Shown one piece after another: positions 14,581 through 21,250 of a DNA stretch of 37,496 bases. The stretch is from Verrucomicrobiaceae bacterium (GTDB lineage Bacteria; Verrucomicrobiota; Verrucomicrobiia; Verrucomicrobiales; Akkermansiaceae). A model generated the notes under the pieces. It was not told the DNA's origin, did not search any database, and saw only the letters and a list, made by a program, of their open reading frames with translations. The stretch spans positions 1-37,496 of the forward strand of contig JAIXQS010000075.1 in the NCBI GenBank assembly GCA_027485615.1. The letters run 5' to 3'. Both the position numbers and the translations under genes were made by a program. Numbering within the stretch: position 1 is the first letter of the stretch; each line of letters begins with the position of its first letter.

Positions 14581-16188
14581 TTATTTTAGTGATTGGGTAA
14601 GTAATTCTAATCCACGTAGGAAAAAGGCAAGCTGCCGCTGCGAATCTTCAGAATGGAGCGGACACATGGAGAGAAAAAGAAGTGCTGTCATCACCGATAT
14701 CTCACGCGGATTCGCTTTCTGTTCGCTAATAAGCCATCGAGTCATTTCTTCTAACCAAGGTGCATTTTTGCGTAATTCAATCTTCAGGAGAAAAACGCCA
14801 GGTTGCTCCTGAATTAGTTCATAGAGTCCATTTACGATATAATCATAATGTCCTGTAGATGAATGTGAAAGTTTTGCTAAGTCATATCGCCAGTCACCTA
14901 TTACTCCATTCTGCGTTGCCCCAAAACTACCCCTCGGATCAATTAACCGCACGATGCCAGAAGTGACATCGAATAGAATATTGTTAAAACAAAAATCCCC
15001 ATGGACTGCTCCAAATTCTGACTCGCGATAAGATTGGGAGATCACGATTTCTGCGGCTGAGAGAAGCTCTTCCAAGGGTGGTATTACTTTTCCATTGATG
15101 ATAATCGTAGAACTGGAAAGAATATTTTTTATGATCGGGTCAGTCACACTATTAAGATATGTCTGTATCCGTGTATGGGTTTTAATCCAATGAAAATTAT
15201 AATAGCTTTGGCGTCCTATAGAAGCAGGATGTTCTCGAAACAAAGAGAGCGTGGCGTTTAGCCCGTCAAAACAGCGCCACCAGCTTTCCTTTGAGATATC
15301 CCAGTAAATAAGATATTCTGCAATATTCGGGTATCCATAATACTCCATTTCGTAGGAGTCCACACGGCTCGCGCTCCCCGAAACAGAAACAAGCCTAGGG
15401 AACAGAATACGTAAATTCAGAGGCAACGTTTGTAAATACGATACTTCGCGCGCCAATTTTTCCTTATCACTTGAAAACTTTGTGATCGTGCCGCAGTGAA
15501 TATTCACCTTGAGCCGATTAAAAGAACGACTATTGATCAGGGATGCTCTACTTTTGTAATAATTGGCTTCATGTCCACAGTCGATCCACTCTACTTCTTT
15601 GAGATGAAGTGATACCCCCGTAGCAGCAGCCTCTATAACTGACAGAAGATCTTGACGCCGCTGGGCGGTGGCAACCGCAACCTTTAAGTCCGACGCAGGC
15701 AAGCGAAAGACACCCGTAAATGCTAGAGCATCAACAGGTTTCTCAGTTTCTTTAGCGTAAAACGTGAGATTCTCTTGATGGACAGAAAGAGCGGACCACT
15801 CACTGCTTGAATGTGCAGGGAGGCGACCTCCTTGTACTTCATTTGATTCTGGGATGCAAACTGGTATGGTCGTTACAAGGTTAACGATTACATCAGTAGC
15901 ATGAACTGTGTCCAATGCTTGCTGCAACGTGTCGACGACACCTAACCCACGTTTAACGCCATGCAAAGTAAAACCGTGACGACTTGGTTGCAATTCTCGA
16001 ATCACCTCTTCAAAAAAATCTTCATCCACAAATAAATGAATCTCTTGCATTCCCCGGTAAAAATCCAGCACGTATGCGGCCAATGGCTTAGTATTAACTG
16101 GAATCAATGCCGGGCAAGCAAAGTCAGCGTGAAGATGAGGTAGTTTATTGGAGATATCTCCTCCAGCAAGAATAAAAATAGTAGGCAT
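14581..16188 (-). CDS. Degenerate nucleotidyltransferase fused to APH-type kinase
   Basis: A 535-residue, two-domain protein. Residues 1-220 follow a sugar nucleotidyltransferase (TIFILAGGDISNKLPHLH, then CPALIPVNTKPLAAYVLDFY), but the G-x-G-x-R loop, the catalytic Lys of PKP and the Asp of the metal strand (VIVNLVTTIPV) are missing. Residues 230-535 look like an aminoglycoside/choline kinase: AVHGDFCFNNILFD is the catalytic HxDxxxxN loop and VRLIDPRGSFG the metal Asp. It may phosphorylate a small alcohol or sugar while the N-terminal domain binds or regulates. AT-rich, with an AT-rich 120-bp leader. Confidence 0.75.
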   Translation of the reverse strand: MPTIFILAGGDISNKLPHLHADFACPALIPVNTKPLAAYVLDFYRGMQEIHLFVDEDFFEEVIRELQPSRHGFTLHGVKRGLGVVDTLQQALDTVHATDVIVNLVTTIPVCIPESNEVQGGRLPAHSSSEWSALSVHQENLTFYAKETEKPVDALAFTGVFRLPASDLKVAVATAQRRQDLLSVIEAAATGVSLHLKEVEWIDCGHEANYYKSRASLINSRSFNRLKVNIHCGTITKFSSDKEKLAREVSYLQTLPLNLRILFPRLVSVSGSASRVDSYEMEYYGYPNIAEYLIYWDISKESWWRCFDGLNATLSLFREHPASIGRQSYYNFHWIKTHTRIQTYLNSVTDPIIKNILSSSTIIINGKVIPPLEELLSAAEIVISQSYRESEFGAVHGDFCFNNILFDVTSGIVRLIDPRGSFGATQNGVIGDWRYDLAKLSHSSTGHYDYIVNGLYELIQEQPGVFLLKIELRKNAPWLEEMTRWLISEQKANPREISVMTALLFLSMCPLHSEDSQRQLAFFLRGLELLTQSLK

Positions 16189-16343
16189 ACAATTTATAGA
16201 ATAAAACTAAGCTAACTTGAATAAATTTTATTTGCCATAATTTCCAAGGAGTATTTTTATACCCAGAGTATTTCTAGTTAGTGGTAGGAATTTGCTTTTT
16301 GGTATAGTTTTTTGAATGGGCGGAGGTCAGGAGCTAGGAGTCG
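16189..16343. other. AT-rich intergenic leader of the activation trio
   Basis: About 155 bp of AT-rich DNA with no open frame upstream of the kinase-fusion gene. It is a plausible place for that operon's promoter, but I cannot pick a convincing -35/-10 pair. Confidence 0.4.
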
Positions 16344-16545
16344 GGAGGGACGATCCCGCCGTGGTCGTCCGTGATTCTCAGCGAAGGATGAATCGGAGGG
16401 TAAAAGGAAGATTCAGCCTCCTACGTCGCTGCGCTTCCGCCGACGCCCAGGCTATGGAGGACTGGATGAAGGACAAGTCCCCTGCGTCGCGCTGCTATGA
16501 AGGGCTTAAGCGGCGGTAGAAGGTGAAGTGGGCGGGGCGCAGCGG
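16344..16545 (+). repeat. REP-type element, class B with nested inserts
   Basis: The left end is GGAG followed by GGACGATCCCGCCGTGGTCGTCC. GGAG is a known alternative to GTAG in REPs. The centre, CAGCCTCCTACGTCGCTGCGC, is expanded by about 85 bp relative to the simple copies (CTACGTCGCTGCGC, then GGACAAGTCCC and GCTATGAAGG). The right end, GTGAAGTGGGCGGGGCGCAGCG, is a variant right arm shared with the element ending at 17115. Confidence 0.7.
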
Positions 16546-16548
16546 CAT

Positions 16549-16857
16549 TCATCGGGAGAGCGCAAGGATTCGCTGTCGGGATTCCTCCGGGATGAGGCCA
16601 GCGAAAGGTGATGACTGACGCAAGCGCACGGCTTCCTCGTTGGAACAGCTTAGGATTTCAGGCAGGCGTTGCGGCGTTGAACGAAGAATGTCCTCCCACA
16701 GCCTGTGATCATCGCAATCCACGCCTCCGCGCTGCCAACGCTTCAGATTTTCCAGTCCGAACCGGATCACTTCTTCGGGAGCTTTTAGATAAAGTTCCGC
16801 CACGATGCGATGCATCCGCAAGCTGCGTATCTCGTGGTTTTTATGGAGTGACCTCAT
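16549..16857 (-). CDS. Small conserved-type protein, function unknown
   Basis: A 102-residue protein starting MRSLHKNHEIRSLRMHRIV, largely helical by composition, with LENLKRWQRGG and a C-terminal EEAVRLRQSSPFAGLIPEES. The RQSSPFAG motif is one I recall from a widespread family of short proteins often found near toxin-like genes, but I cannot name a function. The start at 16857 fits the family. The longer frame to 16935 is doubtful. No partner gene lies beside it. The neighbours are repeat elements on both sides, so it may be an orphan from a toxin-antitoxin pair. Confidence 0.6.
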   Translation of the reverse strand: MRSLHKNHEIRSLRMHRIVAELYLKAPEEVIRFGLENLKRWQRGGVDCDDHRLWEDILRSTPQRLPEILSCSNEEAVRLRQSSPFAGLIPEESRQRILALSR

Positions 16858-16936
16858 GGAATGACAGAATGCTAGCCGAACCGAATTCTGAATGCAAGGC
16901 GGCGGTTCCGACTTCGCTGAAGCTACGACGGACAAG

Positions 16937-17115
16937 GGGCGGTGGGCGGAGAATTGATGATTTTGGATTTAGAATTTAGAATTTTCTAATGGTGGGGACG
17001 ATACCGCCGGGGTCGTCCGTGATTCTCAGCGAATGAGGAGTCGAATACGAAGAGGAAGAATCAGCCTCCGGCGGTGGAAGGTGAAGTGGGCGGGGCGCAG
17101 CGGCCCAGCCCTACC
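16937..17115 (+). repeat. REP-type element, class B with AT-rich heptad leader
   Basis: It starts GGCGGTGGGCGGAGAATTGA, then AT-rich 7-bp units (GATTTTG-GATTTAG-AATTTAG), then GTGG plus GGACGATACCGCCGGGGTCGTCC, CAGCCTCCGGCGGTGGAAGG, and the variant right arm GGGCGGGGCGCAGCGG ending AGCCCTACC. Elements at 19.1, 20.16 and 20.95 kb have the same order. 16858-16936 holds no convincing feature. Confidence 0.7.
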
Positions 17116-17484
17116 GGTTTTGAAGGGCAGAGGGCGGTCGCCCAGTTTTTTCGTTCGGATGAGAAGTTTTTTGCCTGGGCGGAGAAGTTCTTCACGCGGT
17201 GGAAGAAGCGCTTTTCGGTTCGGGAGAAGTGCTTTCCGGTTAGCGAGAAATTCTTTCCTGCCCGGGAGAAATTCTTTCCTGCCCGGGAGAAATTCTTTCC
17301 GGCTTGGGAGAAGTTCTTTCAGGGGAGGAAGAAGCACTCTGCCGTGCTGAAGAGGTTCTTCTGCGCGGGGAAGAAGGGCTTCCCTTCTAGAGAGAAGTGG
17401 ATCCCGCGCCGGAAGAAACGCTTTCCCCAACAAATGAAGTTTTCTTCCTTACGGGAGAGGGGCTTGGGGGAGGCGGTCGCGTAA
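17074..17484 (+). other. Doubtful repeat-derived open frame
   Basis: A 136-codon plus-strand frame from a GTG inside a REP arm. Its body is fifteen 7-residue repeats of the type EKFFPAR, and it stops in a hairpin repeat. Across units the second codon alternates AAG/AAA and the fourth TTC/TTT, and the fifth CCT/CCG/CCC, that is, third-position changes that keep K, F and P. This hints at coding selection. Against it: no credible ribosome binding site, an N-terminus made of repeat, and the opposite strand also open. I list it as a candidate only. Confidence 0.25.
17161..17475. repeat. Minisatellite, 15 units of 21 bp
   Basis: Fifteen contiguous 21-bp units beginning GAGAAG (or AAGAAG) and typically reading GAGAAATTCTTTCCTGCCCGG. 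Units 5 and 6 (17245-17286) are identical, unit 7 nearly so, and the outer units are more diverged. This is the usual pattern of a tandem array homogenised at the centre. The period of 21 is three times the 7-bp period of other repeats in the window. Both strands are open in long frames because 21 is a multiple of 3. Confidence 0.85.
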
Positions 17485-17503
17485 AGAGCTATGCTCCACG
17501 CGA
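17477..17503. repeat. TCGCGT/ACGCGA hairpin repeat, copy 1
   Basis: TCGCGTAAAGAGCTATGCTC then CACGCGA: outer arms TCGCGT/ACGCGA and inner stem GAGC/GCTC. Other copies stand at 19260-19286, 20922-20947 and 21094-21120. It lies between the minisatellite and the DUF3368 toxin gene. Confidence 0.65.
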
Positions 17504-17535
17504 TACAGGGCGGAAGGCAGAAAGTGGCAGAAATT

Positions 17536-18018
17536 CTATATTTCCTCAGCTTGGATACGGATGGCCTCAAGATGATGCGGCGAGATGAACAGACCGGCTG
17601 CGACAACGGCATCGAGCGCGCGGCTCGCGGATGGGATGATTCCGGCACGCTTAGCCATGAGAATAAGACCGAGGGTTCCGACAATACGGAGACCCATTGC
17701 TTGAGCGCACCGGCGGGCGGCCAAATCGTCAAGAACCGCGACTGCATGGGGAAATTCTACAGCTAAAGAAATAACCGCAGATTCTCCGGCTCCCAGATCC
17801 CATGCCATGAGAAAGGGTGAAACAAGCGTTGTGGGATGAATGAGTTTAGGATTTCCAGCAATCCAGCCAGACGCGGAATCGCCTAGATCCCTTGCTGCAG
17901 CGACTTCGCTGGCGACCGCTTCGGGCACCCAGACTTCGTCGCCCAGCGGGAGCAGCCGATCCAACAGGCCTGCTTTGGCGAGAACAATAATCGGCGATGC
18001 GTTGAAAACCAGAATCAT
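17536..18018 (-). CDS. PIN-like toxin, DUF3368 family
   Basis: A 160-residue protein of the DUF3368 PIN-like family, presumed RNase toxin. MILVFNASPIIVLAKAGLLD is the typical N-terminus, with N6 in place of the Asp of classic PIN domains and SPII following. LGAGESAVISLA (acidic Glu) and AVLDDLAARRCAQAMGLRI (Asp pair) with GTLGLILMAKRAG complete the family signature. It overlaps the upstream UPF0175 gene by 4 nt (ATGA), which is the usual DUF3368/UPF0175 pairing. Confidence 0.85.
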   Translation of the reverse strand: MILVFNASPIIVLAKAGLLDRLLPLGDEVWVPEAVASEVAAARDLGDSASGWIAGNPKLIHPTTLVSPFLMAWDLGAGESAVISLAVEFPHAVAVLDDLAARRCAQAMGLRIVGTLGLILMAKRAGIIPSASRALDAVVAAGLFISPHHLEAIRIQAEEI

Positions 18019-18263
18019 GGAAGAGAGGAAAGAGAAATCAGATCTTCCTCCACGCCCTGAAACGGGGAAACACCCAAACGGGAAAGTTGCAGCACGAAAT
18101 CCTGGCGGGATTGTCCGGCCAACTCAGCGGCACGTTCTTGACTCAGGTTACCGGTTTCATAGAGCTTGGCGGCGGCCATAAGGCGGAGGCAGGCAGCAAA
18201 CTCGGCAGGTGCTTGACGCAGTGCGGAAAGCGCGGAATCCGGGATGTCGAGTTCTACTTTCAT
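18015..18263 (-). CDS. UPF0175 family antitoxin
   Basis: An 82-residue protein with AAAKLYETGNLSQERAAELA (residues 30-49), the winged-helix-like signature of UPF0175, then GQSRQDFVLQLSRLGVSPF. It is the predicted antitoxin and autorepressor of the DUF3368 toxin gene that follows with a 4-nt overlap. Start ATG at 18263. Confidence 0.85.
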   Translation of the reverse strand: MKVELDIPDSALSALRQAPAEFAACLRLMAAAKLYETGNLSQERAAELAGQSRQDFVLQLSRLGVSPFQGVEEDLISLSSLP

Positions 18264-18615
18264 GTCGAAAACATGGAGGGGAAAAGTGCAGGAAGCAAGG
18301 CGAAGGTCAGTGGTCAGTGGTCAGTGGGCGAAAGAGGGGAGATTGATGATGGGGGATTTTTGACTTCTGACTTCTGATCACAGTCATCTGCCCTCTGCCC
18401 TCTGCCAAACGCTGATCTTTCAAACTAGCAAAATGGCGGTTGTTCACAGTTGTTCTAGACGATTTGTCGACTGCGGCCTGTTAGATATCGCCAAATAATC
18501 AAGAAACCTGTAATTTGTTCACGTCGCGTATGGATGCGCGACCGAACGGGAGGTAGGCTGGCAGGTCGGACTGTTGAGACCCGTTTTGAAACCAACATAG
18601 AAAGAACAACAAATT
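18264..18615. other. Divergent intergenic region with heptad repeats
   Basis: A 352-bp gap between the minus-strand UPF0175 gene and the plus-strand gene at 18616, so promoters for both must lie here. 18305-18327 is three units of TCAGTGG, 18361-18376 two to three of TGACTTC, and 18387-18406 three of TCTGCCC, all with 7-bp period. The remainder (18410-18615) shows no open frame I believe and no clear promoter box. Confidence 0.6.
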
Positions 18616-18987
18616 ATGCCAACCATGAAACCAATCGTGGATCGTATCGAGACGTTTCGCGCCGCATGGCGTGAGATGGCTCCGGGTGCGTCGTTTGCCG
18701 GGATGACTCTTGCTCAATTCGAGGTGGCGATCGCCGCCCCCTTGGGTTTGCGGGATGAGATCACGGATCTCGAGCTGAAGCTTGTCGGAAAGAAGGCCGA
18801 AAGGTCGATTTCCGATGGGGCTGCGGTCGAGTTGCTGAGCCTGGTGGTGAACTCCGTGAGGGGTACGCCGGGTTTTGGTCGGGATTGCCCATTGTATCGC
18901 GCCTTCGGATACGTCCGGAAGAGCGAACGCAAGAGCGGCCTGACCCGCAAAGCGCGCGTAACCACCAAGGGCGCCGACGCCGCTTGA
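18616..18987 (+). CDS. Hypothetical protein, the only well supported plus-strand gene
   Basis: 123 residues, with MKPIVDRIETFRAAWREMAP and FAGMTLAQFEVAIAAPL at the N-terminus, and LYRAFGYVRKSERKSGLTRK near the C-terminus, which ends in a basic, Ala-rich tail. I recall similar short proteins (with the YVRKSERKSGL motif) in Verrucomicrobiota and Planctomycetota, without known function. The core (LRDEITDLELKLVGKKAE) is likely a helical hairpin. It is transcribed against all other genes and has its own intrinsic terminator, so it is an independent unit. Start could be M1 or M4. Confidence 0.75.
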   Translation: MPTMKPIVDRIETFRAAWREMAPGASFAGMTLAQFEVAIAAPLGLRDEITDLELKLVGKKAERSISDGAAVELLSLVVNSVRGTPGFGRDCPLYRAFGYVRKSERKSGLTRKARVTTKGADAA

Positions 18988-19038
18988 CCTGACCTGCAAA
19001 AGCGGATCAAGCAGCGCCGCGCCGCGGTGTCCAAAAAG

Positions 19039-19070
19039 CCGTCGGCTCCGAAAGGGGTCGGCGGTCTTTT
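19039..19070 (+). terminator. Rho-independent terminator
   Basis: CCGTCGGCTCC-GAAA-GGGGTCGGCGG folds into an 11-bp stem (three G-T wobbles) with a GNRA-type GAAA loop, followed by TCTTTTCTT. It lies 52 bp after the plus-strand gene's stop and is the clearest intrinsic terminator in the window. Confidence 0.85.
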
Positions 19071-19123
19071 CTTGGGGAGGGTATGTGGAAAATGTTCAGA
19101 GTGGAATCGATTTGTTCGCGGGG

Positions 19124-19327
19124 GTGGGCGGTGGGCGGAGAATTGATGATTTTGGATTTTGGATTTTGGATTTAGAAATTAAAAAATTTCTAAATGGTGG
19201 GGACGATACCGCCGGGGTCGTCCGTGGTTTTTAGTGGATGGGGACGCGAGAGGAAGATTTCGCGTAAAGGGTGCTACCCCACGCGATGAAAGCCTCCGGC
19301 GGTAGAAGGTGAAGTGGGCGGATTGCG
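19124..19327 (+). repeat. REP-type element, class B with AT-rich heptads
   Basis: GTGGGCGGTGGGCGGAG, then three GATTTTG heptads, an AGAAATT/AATTTCT hairpin, GTGG plus the GGACGA...TCGTCC palindrome, a TCGCGT/ACGCGA hairpin with inner GGG/CCC stem (19260-19286), and AGCCTCCGGCGGTAGAAGG. It is nearly identical to 20951-21160, so recently copied. It fills most of the 344-bp gap between the terminated plus-strand gene and the HepT gene. Confidence 0.8.
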
Positions 19328-19331
19328 GTGA

Positions 19332-19667
19332 TTAGGAGTCCAGAAGGGTCTGGATGGCTTTTAGGAGAGCCGGGTTATGGTTTTTCGCAGAGTCCCAGAT
19401 GATCGCGTCGTCGGTGCGGAAATATCCATGGGCGAGGATGTCACGGAATCCTGCAATGGCGCGCCAAGGGATTTCGGGGAAGCGGAGGAACATTTCCTCG
19501 GGCAAGTGCTTCACGGCCTCCCCGATGATCTCAAGGTTACGGGTCACCGCATCGACAGTCCGGCGATCCTGGACGAATGAATCATATACGAAGCCGTGCA
19601 GATAGGACTCGATGCGCATCCCGGCTTCAAGGATATCCTCGAGCCGGAGTAAGGGGTCACGCGACAT
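19332..19667 (-). CDS. hepT: HepT-like HEPN ribonuclease toxin (DUF86)
   Basis: A 111-residue HEPN protein. FRDILAHGYF (around residues 78-87) is the R-x4-H-x-Y active site of HepT RNases, and EIIGEAVKHLPEE the conserved middle helix. It overlaps the upstream nucleotidyltransferase gene by 11 nt. In HepT/MntA pairs the nucleotidyltransferase neutralises HepT by adding nucleotides to the active-site Tyr. The symbol is given by family. Confidence 0.85.
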   Translation of the reverse strand: MSRDPLLRLEDILEAGMRIESYLHGFVYDSFVQDRRTVDAVTRNLEIIGEAVKHLPEEMFLRFPEIPWRAIAGFRDILAHGYFRTDDAIIWDSAKNHNPALLKAIQTLLDS

Positions 19668-19947
19668 GGAGCAGGTCGGGTTGGATGCGCCGCAAGAAGC
19701 GCTCGGGGCACGAGCTGCGGGTGTGCAGATCGACCGGCATCTGGAGCCGGTCTTCGAGAAGAAACTTGAGGCCCATGAATCCCGTCAATGTGGGAGGGGA
19801 TGTGAATTCCACGAGCAAGTCCAAATCATGGGCATCAGCCTCACCCCGGGCGGCGGAGCCGAAAAGCCACAGGCTCGCGACACCGAACGGCTCCAGTTCT
19901 TTCTCCAGCGCGCGGATGGATGCGAGAAGTGAATCAGGTGCTTTCAT
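19657..19947 (-). CDS. mntA: MntA-like nucleotidyltransferase antitoxin
   Basis: A 96-residue minimal nucleotidyltransferase. LWLFGSAARGEADAHDLDLL (residues 27-46) holds the G-S-x10-D-x-D motif with both metal Asp residues, so it should be active. VDLHTR (Asp near residue 73) is the third acidic position. With the overlapping HepT gene it forms a complete HEPN/MNT pair. Confidence 0.85.
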   Translation of the reverse strand: MKAPDSLLASIRALEKELEPFGVASLWLFGSAARGEADAHDLDLLVEFTSPPTLTGFMGLKFLLEDRLQMPVDLHTRSSCPERFLRRIQPDLLHVA

Positions 19948-20001
19948 TTCGGACAGGATAAGGGATGAAGCCGAGGTTGCAAGGCTGGTCGGGGGACGGT
20001 C

Positions 20002-20257
20002 TGATTGATGATTTTGGATTTAGAATTTAAAATTTAGAATTTTTCCAATCGTCGTCCCTGATTCCCGCCGGATGGCGGCAAGGGCAAATTGTGAAACGGA
20101 GAGTCCTTGGAAGAGGAAGAATCAGCCTCCGGCGGTAGAAGGTGAAGTGGGCGGAGGGCGGAGAATTGATGATTTTGGATTTTGGATTTTGGATTTAGAA
20201 ATTAAAAAATTTCTCAATGGTGGGGACGATACCGCCGGGGTCGTCCGTGGTTTTTAG
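20002..20257 (+). repeat. Two joined REP-type elements
   Basis: The first (20002-20150) has AT-rich heptads, a GTCGTCCCTGATTCCCGCC join, CCGCCGGATGGCGGC and AGCCTCCGGCGGTAGAAGG. The second (20153-20257) restarts GGGCGGAGGGCGGAGAATTG with heptads, an AGAAATT/AATTTCT hairpin and the GGACGATACCGCC palindrome, ending GTGGTTTTTAG. The last bases give the TAA stop of the DUF5615 gene on the minus strand. No gene lies between 19948 and 20253. Confidence 0.75.
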
Positions 20258-20604
20258 TTTGGTCGGATGCGTATCCGTTCGGGATCCACAGTGACAATGG
20301 CTCCAGCGGTCAATTCCACCGCGTAAGTGGTCACTATGTGATGGATGGCAGCCGCCATTTGGGTGGCGCGAAATCCCGTCAATCGGATGATCCCGGAATG
20401 CGGCATTTCCTTAAGGATCGCGAGTTCACCGAAATCCTTATCCAGGGTGACCAAAATCCTGCGTTCCGAGTGCGCGGTATTGAGAATGGCGGCATCACCC
20501 GGGTCTTTATCCCAAGAGCCGCTCCATATGACATCATGCCCCCATTCTTTCAGGGCAGGCAAAGCGCCGCCCCAAACGCAGGTGTCCAAAAGGATGGGAG
20601 GCAT
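20254..20604 (-). CDS. DUF5615-type PIN-like toxin
   Basis: A 116-residue protein starting MPPILLDTCVWGGALPALKE. ILLDT supplies the first Asp. WDKDPGDAAILNTAHSERR and ILVTLDKDFGELA carry the later acidic residues of this PIN-like family. I start at 20604, where TGATG overlaps the upstream stop by one base. The longer frame is rejected. It is the partner of the DUF433 gene, a frequent toxin-antitoxin-like combination. Activity is inferred. Confidence 0.8.
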   Translation of the reverse strand: MPPILLDTCVWGGALPALKEWGHDVIWSGSWDKDPGDAAILNTAHSERRILVTLDKDFGELAILKEMPHSGIIRLTGFRATQMAAAIHHIVTTYAVELTAGAIVTVDPERIRIRPN

Positions 20605-20855
20605 CAGGACGCAAGTGCGGAGGGAAAGAGTTCGATGCGTTCGTGGCGCGCCAAACGGGAAGCATAGACAAGGCAGGCCTGGATATCCTCGGCTACCAGC
20701 CAAGGGTATCCGGCGAGGATGGTGGCGGTATCATCCCCGGCGGCCAGCATATCGAGGATATGTTCCACCGCGATGCGATGCCCCCGGATGATCGGCTTGC
20801 CGCAGAAAATATCGGGATGGAACGTGATGCGCTCGAGTAACTGGTTCAATTTCAT
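20604..20855 (-). CDS. DUF433 family antitoxin-like protein
   Basis: An 83-residue protein with ITFHPDIFCGKPIIRGHRIA (residues 10-29) and LAAGDDTATILAGYPWLVAE, the signature of DUF433, a small HTH-like protein. It stands immediately before the DUF5615 gene (TGATG junction). Probably the antitoxin and repressor. Confidence 0.85.
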   Translation of the reverse strand: MKLNQLLERITFHPDIFCGKPIIRGHRIAVEHILDMLAAGDDTATILAGYPWLVAEDIQACLVYASRLARHERIELFPSALAS

Positions 20856-20921
20856 GATGGAAATATGGCGTGTTGCTTGGAATCGGGCAAGATTGGATAA
20901 ATTACAGCTGGCGGAGTACGG

Positions 20922-20947
20922 TCGCGTAAAGAGCTTTGCTCCACGCG
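20922..20947. repeat. TCGCGT/ACGCGA hairpin repeat, copy
   Basis: TCGCGTAAAGAGCTTTGCTC then CACGCGA. Same as the copy at 17477-17503 except for the loop base. Stands alone upstream of the DUF433 gene, 66 bp from its start. Confidence 0.65.
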
Positions 20948-20950
20948 ATG

Positions 20951-21250
20951 GTGGGCGGTGGGCGGAGAATTGATGATTTTGGATTTTGGATTTTGGATTT
21001 TGGATTTAGAAATTAAAAAATTTCTCAATGGTGGGGACGATACCGCCGGGGTCGTCCGTGGTTTTTAGTGGATGGGGACGCGAGAGGAAGATTTCGCGTA
21101 AAGGACGCTACCCCACGCGATGAAAGCCTCCGGCGGAAGAAGGTGAAGTGGGCGGATCAGGCTGAGTTTGATTCAGGTGCGCCTCACGCACCTTCAGGGC
21201 TGTGCCCCAAGTCCAAAACGACTACAAGCCTTCATCGTTTTTGCCCTACC
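20951..21250 (+). repeat. REP-type composite element with three extra hairpins
   Basis: Left half: GTGGGCGGTGGGCGGAG, four GATTTTG heptads, an AGAAATT/AATTTCT hairpin, the GGACGATACCGCC palindrome and a TCGCGT hairpin (21094-21120). Then AGCCTCCGGCGGAAGAAGG and a right arm with three hairpins: AGGTGCG/CGCACCT (21175-21193), GGGC/GCCC (21197-21207, loop TGT), and AAAACGA/TCGTTTT with loop CTACAAGCCTTCA (21216-21241). It ends GCCCTACC, whose CTA is the stop of the GT61 gene. It fills most of the 390-bp gap. Confidence 0.85.

Noticed and set aside
17161..17475. Regular repeats that could be taken for a CRISPR array
   Set aside because: Units are 21 bp, directly abutting and without unique spacers. 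No cas gene is present.
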